NCBI GenBank assembly: GCA_946409855.1
Contig: CAMJXZ010000152.1
Span: 1-7,664, forward strand
DNA: 7,664 nucleotides
Direction: 5' to 3'
From: an uncultured Clostridia bacterium
Lineage (GTDB): Bacteria; Bacillota; Clostridia; Christensenellales; Aristaeellaceae
Under the pieces are notes generated by a model that did no database searches, was not told the DNA's origin, and worked only from the letters and a program-made list of their open reading frames with translations. Positions within the stretch are counted from its first letter, which is position 1. The number at the start of each line of letters is the position of its first letter. Shown here piece by piece: positions 1 through 6,125 of this stretch. The translations under genes were made by a program, and so were the position numbers.

Positions 1-156
1 TTCCCAGGCTTCATAGGCGTCGCCGGCGTTGATGCCCGCCCGCATCCGCTTGTACGGGGAAATGGACAAAAGGCCCCACAGGACGCCGGTCACAAAGCCC
101 AGCACGAGGAAGAAGGTATAAAGGCCAGTACTCGGCATGGATGATTCTTCGGACAT
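1..156 (-). CDS. Small membrane protein, N-terminal part only (cut by window edge)
   Basis: Reading leftward from the ATG at 156-154, the frame stays open to the window edge and gives the first 52 residues, starting MSEESSMPSTGLYTFFLVLG. Residues about 11-30 are hydrophobic and would form one membrane segment, followed by a basic stretch (YKRMRAG). The stop lies outside the window. An AG-rich ribosome-binding site (AAAGGAAG on the minus strand, about 165-173) sits at good distance from this start, and a strong promoter lies upstream at 202-231. A second ATG at 179-177 is out of frame and opens only a short frame. I do not recognise the family. It diverges from the DUF5058 operon and need not share its function. 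Confidence 0.7.
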   Translation of the reverse strand, partial: MSEESSMPSTGLYTFFLVLGFVTGVLWGLLSISPYKRMRAGINAGDAYEAWE

Positions 157-201
157 TCGGATCGCTTCCTTTCTTTCATATGGTGGTCATGGGATGGATT
201 C

Positions 202-231
202 ATCATAGTATACCGGAGGGCCCCATGTCAA
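202..231 (-). promoter_or_regulatory. Sigma-A-type promoter for the leftward gene
   Basis: On the minus strand there is a perfect -35 box TTGACA (231-226), an 18-nt spacer and a -10 box TATGAT (207-202). Transcription would start near 195 and leave a leader of about 40 nt before the ATG at 156. This is inferred from consensus match only. Confidence 0.75.
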
Positions 232-255
232 GAAGAAATAACCGTTCTGGCCGTA

Positions 256-278
256 TTTTTTCCGTTTTTATCTGTTTT
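256..278. other. Phased T-tracts between divergent promoters
   Basis: Three T runs (256-261, 265-269, 275-278) have centres about 9-10 bp apart, close to one helical turn. They lie about 25 bp upstream of the leftward -35 box and 30 bp upstream of the rightward one. In-phase A/T tracts are known to bend DNA, so this could act as an UP-like or bending element. Just beside it, 279-299 can form a small hairpin (GGAAG/CTTCC core). Function is inference. Confidence 0.4.
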
Positions 279-307
279 GCGGGAAGCGGATCCTTCCGCC
301 GGCCGGA

Positions 308-336
308 TTGAAAGGAAGGGGAAAAGGTGGTATAAT
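308..336 (+). promoter_or_regulatory. Sigma-A-type promoter of the DUF5058/M20 operon
   Basis: TTGAAA (308-313), a 17-nt spacer and a perfect TATAAT (331-336) give a near-consensus promoter. Transcription should start near 343, leaving a leader of roughly 28 nt before the ATG at 371. The next good promoter on this strand is at 4642, so all four genes up to 4614 are probably transcribed from here. Confidence 0.85.
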
Positions 337-357
337 CAACAGGTATCTGATGCGTTT

Positions 358-364
358 GGGAGGG
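358..364 (+). promoter_or_regulatory. Ribosome-binding site that fixes the start at 371
   Basis: GGGAGGG at 358-364 lies 6 nt upstream of the ATG at 371 and directly abuts the ATG at 365. Only the ATG at 371 has normal spacing. A TTG at 308 in the same frame is part of the promoter -35 box and lies upstream of the expected transcript start, so it cannot be the start. Confidence 0.8.
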
Positions 365-370
365 ATGTAC

Positions 371-1117
371 ATGACGGTGCTTGAACAGCTGAACCGGCCG
401 GAGCTCTATCTGATCTGCGGCGGGATCATTCTCTTTATCGCCGCGGTCTGCGTGGTGATGATGGTGCGCGCCTGGAAGGCGGGCATAAGGCTTGGGATGG
501 ACCCCGCGCGCATGAAGCGGACCATCGTGGCCAGCGCGACCTTTTCGGTGCTGCCCAGCGTGGGGATCCTGCTGGGCGTGTTGGCCCTGAGCGGCAGCCT
601 GGGCACCCCCTGGCCCTGGCTGCGTCTGTCCGTGATCGGCGCGCTGCACTACGAGACGCAGGTGGCGGAGGCCGCGGCGGAGCAGATGAAGATCCATCTG
701 GGGGCGGATCAGATGACCCTGGAGGCCTTTGCCACGATCGCCCTGGTGATGAGCGCCTGCATCATGTCCGGCCCGGTGCTGGCGGCTGTTTTTACGCCGC
801 GCTACACAAAGAAGCTGCAGGGGCAGGGAAACGCGCCGTCCAAAGCCAAAGGCGGCTTTGGGGATCAGGCGATGGTGGCCATGTTCATCGGCATGGTCAG
901 CGCCTATATCGGCAGCTACATCGGCGGCTTTGTGTCCGGGGAGGGACGGTTTGCCTTCCGGGGCAGCTGGCTGCCGCTGGCGGTGGTGCTGGTATCCGCC
1001 GCGGTGATGGCCGTGCTGACCTGGCTGAGCGAAAAGAAGAAGATGCAGTGGCTGGACAATTTCTCCATCGCGGTCAGCATGCTGTGCGGCATGGCGGCCG
1101 CCGCGCTGCTGGGCTGA
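371..1117 (+). CDS. DUF5058-like polytopic membrane protein, putative transporter subunit
   Basis: This 248-residue protein is strongly hydrophobic, with about six probable membrane segments (near residues 11-31, 54-74, 119-141, 168-190, 200-219 and 231-247). From memory, the overall pattern matches the DUF5058 family, an uncharacterised membrane family common in Firmicutes: an N-terminal helix followed by a basic AWKAG..LGMDP segment, then the PWLRLSVIGALHYE region (about 82-95) and a glycine-rich helix around MVSAYIGSYIGG. No signal peptide or enzyme motif is visible. The start at 371 is set by the ribosome-binding site. The gene leads the operon and lies 15 nt before a second membrane protein and upstream of a peptidase. 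A role in moving a peptide-like or amino-acid-like substrate is therefore plausible, but this is inferred from context only. The loop at about 142-165 is basic and polar and probably cytoplasmic. Confidence 0.75.
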   Translation: MTVLEQLNRPELYLICGGIILFIAAVCVVMMVRAWKAGIRLGMDPARMKRTIVASATFSVLPSVGILLGVLALSGSLGTPWPWLRLSVIGALHYETQVAEAAAEQMKIHLGADQMTLEAFATIALVMSACIMSGPVLAAVFTPRYTKKLQGQGNAPSKAKGGFGDQAMVAMFIGMVSAYIGSYIGGFVSGEGRFAFRGSWLPLAVVLVSAAVMAVLTWLSEKKKMQWLDNFSIAVSMLCGMAAAALLG

Positions 1118-1132
1118 AAGGAGGACGGTGCA

Positions 1133-1810
1133 ATGAAACAGGATTCATCCTATGAACAATACCTGAAGGGGACCCACCGCCTGGGCAGGCTGGTATCCGC
1201 GGCGGTGCTGGTCATGCTGCTGGGCGCGCCGTTCCTGATCGGCGCGGTGCTGGGCGTGTCGCCGGACCTGGGCGCCGCGGCCCGGGGCTTTCTGTCCGTG
1301 GGGCTGGTGTGGATCGTGTCCGGCGTGGTGGAATACCTGGTCTATACGCCGATGCTGGGCGCCGGGGGCAGCTACCTGGCTTTCATTACCGGCAACCTGA
1401 TCAACATGAAGATCCCCTGCGCGATGAACGCCCGGGAGCTGGCGGACGCCAAGGCCGGCACCCCGGAGAACGAGATCATTTCCACCCTGTCCATCGCCGT
1501 GTCCTCGCTGGTGACCGTCGTGGTGCTGGCGCTGGGCGTACTGCTGATGATCCCCCTGCAGCCGGTGCTGCAGAGCCCGGCGCTCCGGCCGGCCTTTGAC
1601 TGCGTGGTGCCGGCCCTGTTCGGGGCGATGGCCTGCCGCTACTACCGCAGGAATTTCAGGATTTCGGTGATCCCGCTGGCGGTGATGTCGGCGCTGTTTG
1701 TGCTGGTGCCTTCCCTGACAAGCTCCACCAGCATGATGATCATCCCCAGCGGCGCGCTGGCGATCGGCCTGGCGTACTGGTTCTGGAAGCGCGGGCAGAA
1801 GGAGGGATAA
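1133..1810 (+). CDS. Polytopic membrane protein, probable partner of the DUF5058-like protein
   Basis: This 225-residue membrane protein has about six hydrophobic segments (near residues 18-41, 52-71, 117-140, 155-168, 175-194 and 199-218). A conserved-looking polar region between them contains GAGGSYLAFITGNLINMKIP (about 76-95) and then charged ARELADAKAG and PENE. The GN-L-NMKIPC stretch inside a membrane region could be part of a substrate path or re-entrant loop. I do not recognise a named family. An AAAGGAGG ribosome-binding site (1117-1124) overlaps the stop of the upstream gene and is 8 nt from this ATG, so the two genes are translationally close. Its size, topology and position suggest that it forms a heteromeric complex with the preceding protein. 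Alternatives are an independent transporter or a membrane chaperone. Confidence 0.75.
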   Translation: MKQDSSYEQYLKGTHRLGRLVSAAVLVMLLGAPFLIGAVLGVSPDLGAAARGFLSVGLVWIVSGVVEYLVYTPMLGAGGSYLAFITGNLINMKIPCAMNARELADAKAGTPENEIISTLSIAVSSLVTVVVLALGVLLMIPLQPVLQSPALRPAFDCVVPALFGAMACRYYRRNFRISVIPLAVMSALFVLVPSLTSSTSMMIIPSGALAIGLAYWFWKRGQKEG

Positions 1811-1813
1811 GCC

Positions 1814-3250
1814 ATGGCGGTCCTGTGGGTCCTGCTGGGGGTGCTGTGCGCCCTGCTCGCGGCGCTGGCCGCTGCGGTTCTTCATACGCTGACGGTGCCG
1901 AAAAAAGTGTCTTCCTACGTACCGGCCCCGGATCCCGCGCGGGCGGAGGCCTATGCGGAAAAGCTTTCCAGGATGATCCGGTGCGATACCGTTTCCGTGC
2001 CGGAGACGGACCAGCGGGAGCGGTTTCTCCGGTTCCACGAGGTGCTCAAAGACCTGTTCCCCCTGGTCCATGAGCGCCTTGAGAAAACGGAGATCGACGG
2101 GAACCTGCTCTATTTCTGGAAGGGCAGATCGGACAAAAAGCCCCTGGTGCTGATGAGCCACCAGGACGTCGTCCCGGCGGAGGGGGAATGGATCCACCCG
2201 CCCTTTTCCGGGGACATCGCCGACGGCAAGGTCTGGGGGCGCGGCGCGTCGGATACCAAGTGTTCCCTGATGGCCTTCTTCCAGGCGGCGGAGGAACTGC
2301 TCGCCCAGGGCTACGTGCCGGAGAACGACGTGTATCTGTCCTCCTCCTGCACGGAGGAATGGGCGGGGGACGGCTGTCCCAAGCTGGTCCGGGAGCTCAC
2401 CCGCCGGGGCGTACGGCCCTGGCTGGTCTGCGACGAGGGGGGCGGGATCATCACCGACCCCATCGGCGGCATTCACGGCAATTTCGCGATGATCGGCGTG
2501 TTTGAAAAGGGCAAGGCGGACGTGCTTTTGACCGCGCGCTCCAACGGCGGGCACGCCAGCGCCCCGCCCGCCCATTCGCCGGTGGCCCGGCTGGCCGCCT
2601 TCGTCCACGAGGCGGAGACGAGGCCCGTCTTCCGCCGGCATATGGCCAAAGAAGTCAGCGCCATGTTTGAAACCCTGGCGCCCTACGCGTCCTTCCCCCT
2701 GCGGCTGGTGTTCACGAACCTGTGGCTGTTTAAGCCCCTGCTGCTTCTCGCGCTGCCCGCGATCAGCGCCCAGGGCGGCGCGATGATCCGCACCACGGTC
2801 GCCTTTACCATGCAGTCCGGCTCGGACGCGTTCAACGTGATGCCGCAGAAGGCCACCCTGGGCGCCAACGTGCGCTTCATCCCGCACCAGGGGATGGAGG
2901 AAAGCCTCGCGGTCCTAAAAAAGCTGGCGGACAGGCACGATCTTCAGATGGAGGTGTTCCACGCCTCGGACTGCTCGAAAAAGACGGATATTTCGGGCGA
3001 GCCCTTCCGGACCGTGCAGGAGGTCGTCGCCCGGACGTTCCCCGGCTGCGCGGGCAGCCCATACGTCATGACCGGCGCGACGGACGCCCGGTTTTACCAG
3101 GATATCTGCGACAGCGTGGTGCGTTTCGCCCCAGTGATCTACGGGCCGGAGCAGATGAAGGGCATGCACGGGCTGAATGAGAACATTGAATACAGCTGCC
3201 TGCCCGGCGCGGTCGATTTCTACAAGAACCTGATCGACAGCGTCCGGTAA
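1814..3250 (+). CDS. Membrane-anchored M20 metallopeptidase, PM20D1/carboxypeptidase S type
   Basis: This is a 478-residue di-zinc M20 hydrolase. Residues 4-24 are a hydrophobic N-terminal anchor or uncleaved signal. Catalytic motifs are intact: SHQDVVPA (metal His116, Asp118), GRGASDTK (bridging Asp147), CTEEW (general base Glu181, metal Glu182), CDEGGG (metal Asp207) and MHGLNENI (metal His452). His247 in SNGGHASAPP, in the lid/dimerisation domain, is the expected transition-state residue. The middle segment FTNLWLFKPLL (300-310) and AMIRTTVAFT (323-332) resemble the PM20D1/CPS1 branch more than DapE or ArgE. Members of this branch hydrolyse dipeptides or N-acyl amino acids; the substrate here is unknown. 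The start follows the upstream stop by 3 nt, and its ribosome-binding site (about 1800-1806) lies in the end of the upstream gene. An active site outside the membrane, next to the two membrane proteins, is possible, but the orientation is not certain. Confidence 0.93.
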   Translation: MAVLWVLLGVLCALLAALAAAVLHTLTVPKKVSSYVPAPDPARAEAYAEKLSRMIRCDTVSVPETDQRERFLRFHEVLKDLFPLVHERLEKTEIDGNLLYFWKGRSDKKPLVLMSHQDVVPAEGEWIHPPFSGDIADGKVWGRGASDTKCSLMAFFQAAEELLAQGYVPENDVYLSSSCTEEWAGDGCPKLVRELTRRGVRPWLVCDEGGGIITDPIGGIHGNFAMIGVFEKGKADVLLTARSNGGHASAPPAHSPVARLAAFVHEAETRPVFRRHMAKEVSAMFETLAPYASFPLRLVFTNLWLFKPLLLLALPAISAQGGAMIRTTVAFTMQSGSDAFNVMPQKATLGANVRFIPHQGMEESLAVLKKLADRHDLQMEVFHASDCSKKTDISGEPFRTVQEVVARTFPGCAGSPYVMTGATDARFYQDICDSVVRFAPVIYGPEQMKGMHGLNENIEYSCLPGAVDFYKNLIDSVR

Positions 3251-3270
3251 AGCGGAAGGGAGGAACATAC

Positions 3271-4614
3271 GTGAAAATCGTCGTTCTGAACGGGTCCCCG
3301 GCCGGGAAGGACAGCATCACGCTGTACACGCTTCTGTACATCCAGAAGCATTTCCCGGAGCACGAGTATGAGATCCTGCACGTCGGCCAGCAGATCAGAA
3401 AATACGAAAAGGAGCCTGCCCTGTGGCGGCCGGCGCTTGAGGGGGCCGACCTGATCCTGTTCTGCTACCCGGTGTACACCTTCCTGGTGCCGGCGCAGCT
3501 GCACCGCTTCATCGAGCTGGTCAAGGAAAACGGGCCGGACCTTTCGGGAAAGTACGCCACCCAGCTCAGCACCTCCAAGCACTTTTACGACGTGACCGCC
3601 CACAATTTCATCCGGGACAACTGCGCGGACCTGGGGCTGCGGTATGTCCGCGGCCTGTCCGCCGACATGGACGATCTGCTCTCCGAAAAAGGGCGGAAGG
3701 AAGCGCTGGCCTTTTTCCGGTACGTTTGCTGGCACATGGAAAAGGGTTTCTTCGAACCGTCGCCCCCCAGGCCCGCGCCGGGGATGCCCGTTCCCTGCAG
3801 CCCTGAGGCGGAGCGTCTTCAGGCCGCCGGCCCCAGGCGGGTCGTCATCGTGGCGGATTATACCCATTCCCCGGACGGCCGGCTGCAGGCCATGTGCGAA
3901 CGGCTGAAAAACCGTCTCCCCTGCGAAACGGAAATCGTGAACATCCAGGAGTTCCCCTTCGCGGGCGGCTGCCTGGGCTGCTTCCACTGCGCGGCGGACG
4001 GCAGGTGCGTCTACAAGGACGGGTTTGATACCTACCTGCGGGAGCACATCCAGAGCGCGGACGGGCTGGTGTACGCCTATACCGTCCGGGACCACAGCAT
4101 GGGGACCCGCTTCAAGCTCTTTGACGACCGTCAGTTCTGCAACGGCCACCGGACGGTGACCATGGGCAGGCCCGTGGCCTACCTGGTGGACGGCCCGCTG
4201 GACAATGAGGAGAACCTCCGGCTGCTGATGGAATCCCGCGCCCAGGTGGGCGGGAATACCCTGGCCGGCATCGCTTCGAACCAGCGCGACCCGGAGGGGG
4301 AGATCGACCGCCTGGCGGAGACCCTGTGCTACGTCATCCAAGAAGCGTACCAGCCGCCTAAGAATTTCTACGGGGTGGGCGGGCTGACCATCTTCCGGGA
4401 CCTCATCTGGCTGATGCAGGGGCTGATGCGGGCGGACCACCGGTTCTACAAGGAGCACGGCTTCTATAACTTCCCGCAGAAAAAGCGCGGCAGGATGCTG
4501 GCCATGTACCCGGTGGGTCTGATGATGAACAACCCGAAGCTCCGGAAAAAGGCCGGGGGGAAAATCACCGAGGGGATGATCATGCCCTACAAAAAAGCGC
4601 TGGAAAAGGACTGA
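3271..4614 (+). CDS. Tandem flavodoxin-fold NAD(P)H-dependent oxidoreductase with Cys4 motif
   Basis: This 447-residue protein has two flavodoxin-like modules. Module 1 (about 1-180) starts MKIVVLNGSP, the usual first strand and phosphate loop of NADPH-dependent FMN reductases, and has CYPVYT at 65-70, a typical flavin-contact loop. Module 2 begins at about 189 (RRVVIVADYTHS), with a degenerate phosphate loop, and carries CLGCFHCAADGRC: Cys234, Cys237, Cys240 and Cys246, spacing CX2CX2CX5C. This fits the cluster motif of iron-sulfur flavoproteins. Similar cysteine-rich stretches also occur in flavodoxin_2-type proteins not shown to hold a cluster. The C-terminal 80 residues are basic and rich in Met/Gly and could contact membrane or a partner. 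The start is GTG, chosen by GGGAGG at 3258-3263. It is the last gene of operon 1, 20 nt after the peptidase. The redox partner and substrate are unknown. Single-module relatives are about 180-250 residues, so this is a fusion or duplication. Confidence 0.85.
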   Translation: MKIVVLNGSPAGKDSITLYTLLYIQKHFPEHEYEILHVGQQIRKYEKEPALWRPALEGADLILFCYPVYTFLVPAQLHRFIELVKENGPDLSGKYATQLSTSKHFYDVTAHNFIRDNCADLGLRYVRGLSADMDDLLSEKGRKEALAFFRYVCWHMEKGFFEPSPPRPAPGMPVPCSPEAERLQAAGPRRVVIVADYTHSPDGRLQAMCERLKNRLPCETEIVNIQEFPFAGGCLGCFHCAADGRCVYKDGFDTYLREHIQSADGLVYAYTVRDHSMGTRFKLFDDRQFCNGHRTVTMGRPVAYLVDGPLDNEENLRLLMESRAQVGGNTLAGIASNQRDPEGEIDRLAETLCYVIQEAYQPPKNFYGVGGLTIFRDLIWLMQGLMRADHRFYKEHGFYNFPQKKRGRMLAMYPVGLMMNNPKLRKKAGGKITEGMIMPYKKALEKD

Positions 4615-4641
4615 CGTCCGCCGGGCCGAAGAATTCCGGTC

Positions 4642-4670
4642 TTGACAGGCCGCGGGCGATCGTATATGAT
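4642..4670 (+). promoter_or_regulatory. tldD: Sigma-A-type promoter of tldD-tldE
   Basis: TTGACA (4642-4647), a 17-nt spacer and TATGAT (4665-4670) match consensus closely. Transcription should start near 4677, leaving a leader of about 62 nt. The two proteases can therefore be expressed independently of operon 1, although no terminator separates the units and some read-through is likely. Confidence 0.85.
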
Positions 4671-4689
4671 GGATGGGTCAAAAAAGAAC

Positions 4690-4716
4690 CCCGGACAGCG
4701 GATGCTGCTGCCCGGG
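4690..4716 (+). other. Hairpin in the tldD leader RNA
   Basis: CCCGG (4690-4694) pairs with CCGGG (4712-4716), and after one A-C mismatch CAGC (4696-4699) pairs with GCTG (4707-4710), leaving a 7-nt loop. It begins about 13 nt after the predicted transcript start and ends 9 nt before the ribosome-binding site. No T run follows, so it is not a terminator. It may stabilise the message or tune translation; function is inferred. Confidence 0.45.
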
Positions 4717-4725
4717 CAAAGCCTT

Positions 4726-4733
4726 AAAGGAGG
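4726..4733 (+). promoter_or_regulatory. tldD: Ribosome-binding site that fixes the tldD start at 4739
   Basis: AAAGGAGG lies 5 nt before the ATG at 4739. An in-frame ATG at 4673 would add 22 residues, including a Cys-Cys-Cys run, but it lies immediately after the -10 box and upstream of the expected transcript start, and has no ribosome-binding site. The longer form should be rejected. Confidence 0.9.
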
Positions 4734-4738
4734 AACAA

Positions 4739-6124
4739 ATGCTCACAGATATCATTACCCCGCAAAAAGCGCTTTTTGCGGATGGCATGCAGACTGTCCT
4801 GCGCGGGCATGAAAACCGGTCCCGCCGGGTGGTGCTGCTCAAAGGCAACCTTGTGCAGAACAGCCGTTCGTCCAGCCGGGGCATCAGCGCCCGGGTCACC
4901 CGGAACGGCCGGTACGGCTTTTCCTCGTCCTCTTCCTACACCGAGGCGGACGCGCAGGCGGTGCTCAAAGCCGCCACCGAAAACGCCGCTTTCCTGGACG
5001 CCCGGGCAGCCGGCGCCAGCCGCAGCTATCCGGCGCTGCCGGCGGCGGGCGGGTTCCCGCTGCGGCCGATCCTGGACTTTGAACAGAAGCGCTTCATCGA
5101 CCTGTGCCGGACGGTGGACGATTACGTGGTCGCCCACTGCCCGAAGCTGACCAGCCGGACGGTGGTCTATACCGAGGATTCCCAGGACAAGATCATCGCC
5201 TCCTCCGACGCGTCCAGCGGCCATGTGTCCTACCCGCGCTGCTACCTGTACGTGATGATGACGGCGCAGTCCAAAGAGGGCGTGCCGGTGGAACTGTTCA
5301 AGGCCTTCGGCGGCGGCGGCAGCTTTGAGGACCATTTCAGCAATCCGGAAACCCTGTATCCGGGCATCGACCGGCTGTATGAAACCCTGATGGACAAGGC
5401 GGAAGGCGTCTGGGCGGAAGCCGGCGTCAAGACCGTCATCCTGGGCGGCATGATGGGCGGCATGCTGGCGCACGAGGCCGTCGGCCACACCGTGGAGGCC
5501 GATCTGGTGCTGGGCGGCAGCGTAGCCGGTCCGAACCTGGGCAAGCGGGTGGCGTCCGATCTGGTGACGCTGACGGACTACGCCCATACCGCCTTCGGCG
5601 AGACGGTGCCCCTGCCGGTGTACCTGGACGACGAGGGGACGGCGGCCGGAGACGTCACGCTGATTAAGGACGGCATCCTGACCGGCTACATGAACAGCCG
5701 GGAGACGGCCCAGCATTTCGGCATGACTCCAGCCGGGAACGCCCGCGCCTGGGACTGCTCGGACGAGCCGCTGATCCGCATGCGCAATACCGCCATCCAT
5801 CCCGGGAAGGACAAGCTAGCGGACATGATCGCCTCCATCGACGACGGGTATTACCTGGTGGAAAGCTCCAACGGCCAGGCCGACCTGACGGGCGAGTTCA
5901 TGTTCGGCGTGTCCCTGGGCTACGAAATCAAGCACGGCAAGCTGGGCAGGGCCATCCTGGATACCACGGTATCCGGCGTCGCCTTCGAGATGCTTAAGAC
6001 CGTGGACATGGTTTCGGACCATATCACCTGGTCTTCCAGCGGCTTCTGCGGCAAAAAGCAGCCGATGCCGGTGGGCATGGCCGGCCCGGAAATGCGCCTG
6101 AAGATTTCCATTGGAGGTAGGTAA
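4739..6124 (+). CDS. tldD: TldD-like zinc metalloprotease subunit
   Basis: This 461-residue protein is the catalytic subunit type of the TldD/PmbA (U62) family; E. coli TldD is slightly longer, about 480. The zinc motif HEAVGH (245-250) follows a glycine/methionine-rich run (GGMMGGMLA), and a distal Cys437 in GFCGKKQPMPVG is the expected third ligand. The family usually has HEGVGH, so Ala replaces Gly. The N-terminal half (1-220) is the family's substrate-enclosing domain, and the FSSSSSYTEADAQAVLKAA stretch is typical. In E. coli, TldD pairs with TldE to cut unfolded peptides, including the microcin B17 leader and the antitoxin CcdA. No precursor peptide or toxin-antitoxin gene is visible here, so the local substrate is unknown. 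No signal peptide is present, so the protein is cytoplasmic. It has its own promoter and leads directly into tldE. Codons 8-14 contain a perfect palindrome. Confidence 0.95.
   Translation: MLTDIITPQKALFADGMQTVLRGHENRSRRVVLLKGNLVQNSRSSSRGISARVTRNGRYGFSSSSSYTEADAQAVLKAATENAAFLDARAAGASRSYPALPAAGGFPLRPILDFEQKRFIDLCRTVDDYVVAHCPKLTSRTVVYTEDSQDKIIASSDASSGHVSYPRCYLYVMMTAQSKEGVPVELFKAFGGGGSFEDHFSNPETLYPGIDRLYETLMDKAEGVWAEAGVKTVILGGMMGGMLAHEAVGHTVEADLVLGGSVAGPNLGKRVASDLVTLTDYAHTAFGETVPLPVYLDDEGTAAGDVTLIKDGILTGYMNSRETAQHFGMTPAGNARAWDCSDEPLIRMRNTAIHPGKDKLADMIASIDDGYYLVESSNGQADLTGEFMFGVSLGYEIKHGKLGRAILDTTVSGVAFEMLKTVDMVSDHITWSSSGFCGKKQPMPVGMAGPEMRLKISIGGR
4760..4781. repeat. Perfect 22-bp palindrome inside the start of tldD
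   Basis: The left arm CCGCAAAAAGC (4760-4770) is followed directly by its exact reverse complement (4771-4781), with no mismatch. It spans codons 8-14 of tldD (Pro-Gln-Lys-Ala-Leu-Phe-Ala) and the first base of codon 15. It uses AAA, CTT and TTT, whereas neighbouring codons favour G/C-ending choices. As DNA it could be a repressor operator about 83 bp downstream of the transcript start. As RNA it would form a 9-bp hairpin with a GCGC loop just after the start codon. Confidence 0.85.
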
Positions 6125-6125
6125 G

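Noticed and set aside
308..370. N-terminal extension of the first operon gene from a TTG at 308.
   Set aside because: The codons coincide with the promoter -35 and -10 boxes, upstream of the expected transcript start.
1145..2887. Long open frame on the minus strand opposite the second membrane protein and the peptidase.
   Set aside because: Its translation is low-complexity (rich in Arg, Gly, His, Gln), typical of the antisense of GC-rich genes, and it opposes two genes with clear motifs. The similar frames opposite the other genes were dismissed for the same reason.
4615..4641. Possible terminator between the oxidoreductase gene and the tldD promoter.
   Set aside because: Only short CCGG repeats are present; there is no stable stem followed by a T run.
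6051..6059. GCAAAAAGC near the end of tldD, matching part of the palindrome arm.
   Set aside because: It is short, not symmetric, and explained by Gly-Lys-Lys codons, so probably coincidence.
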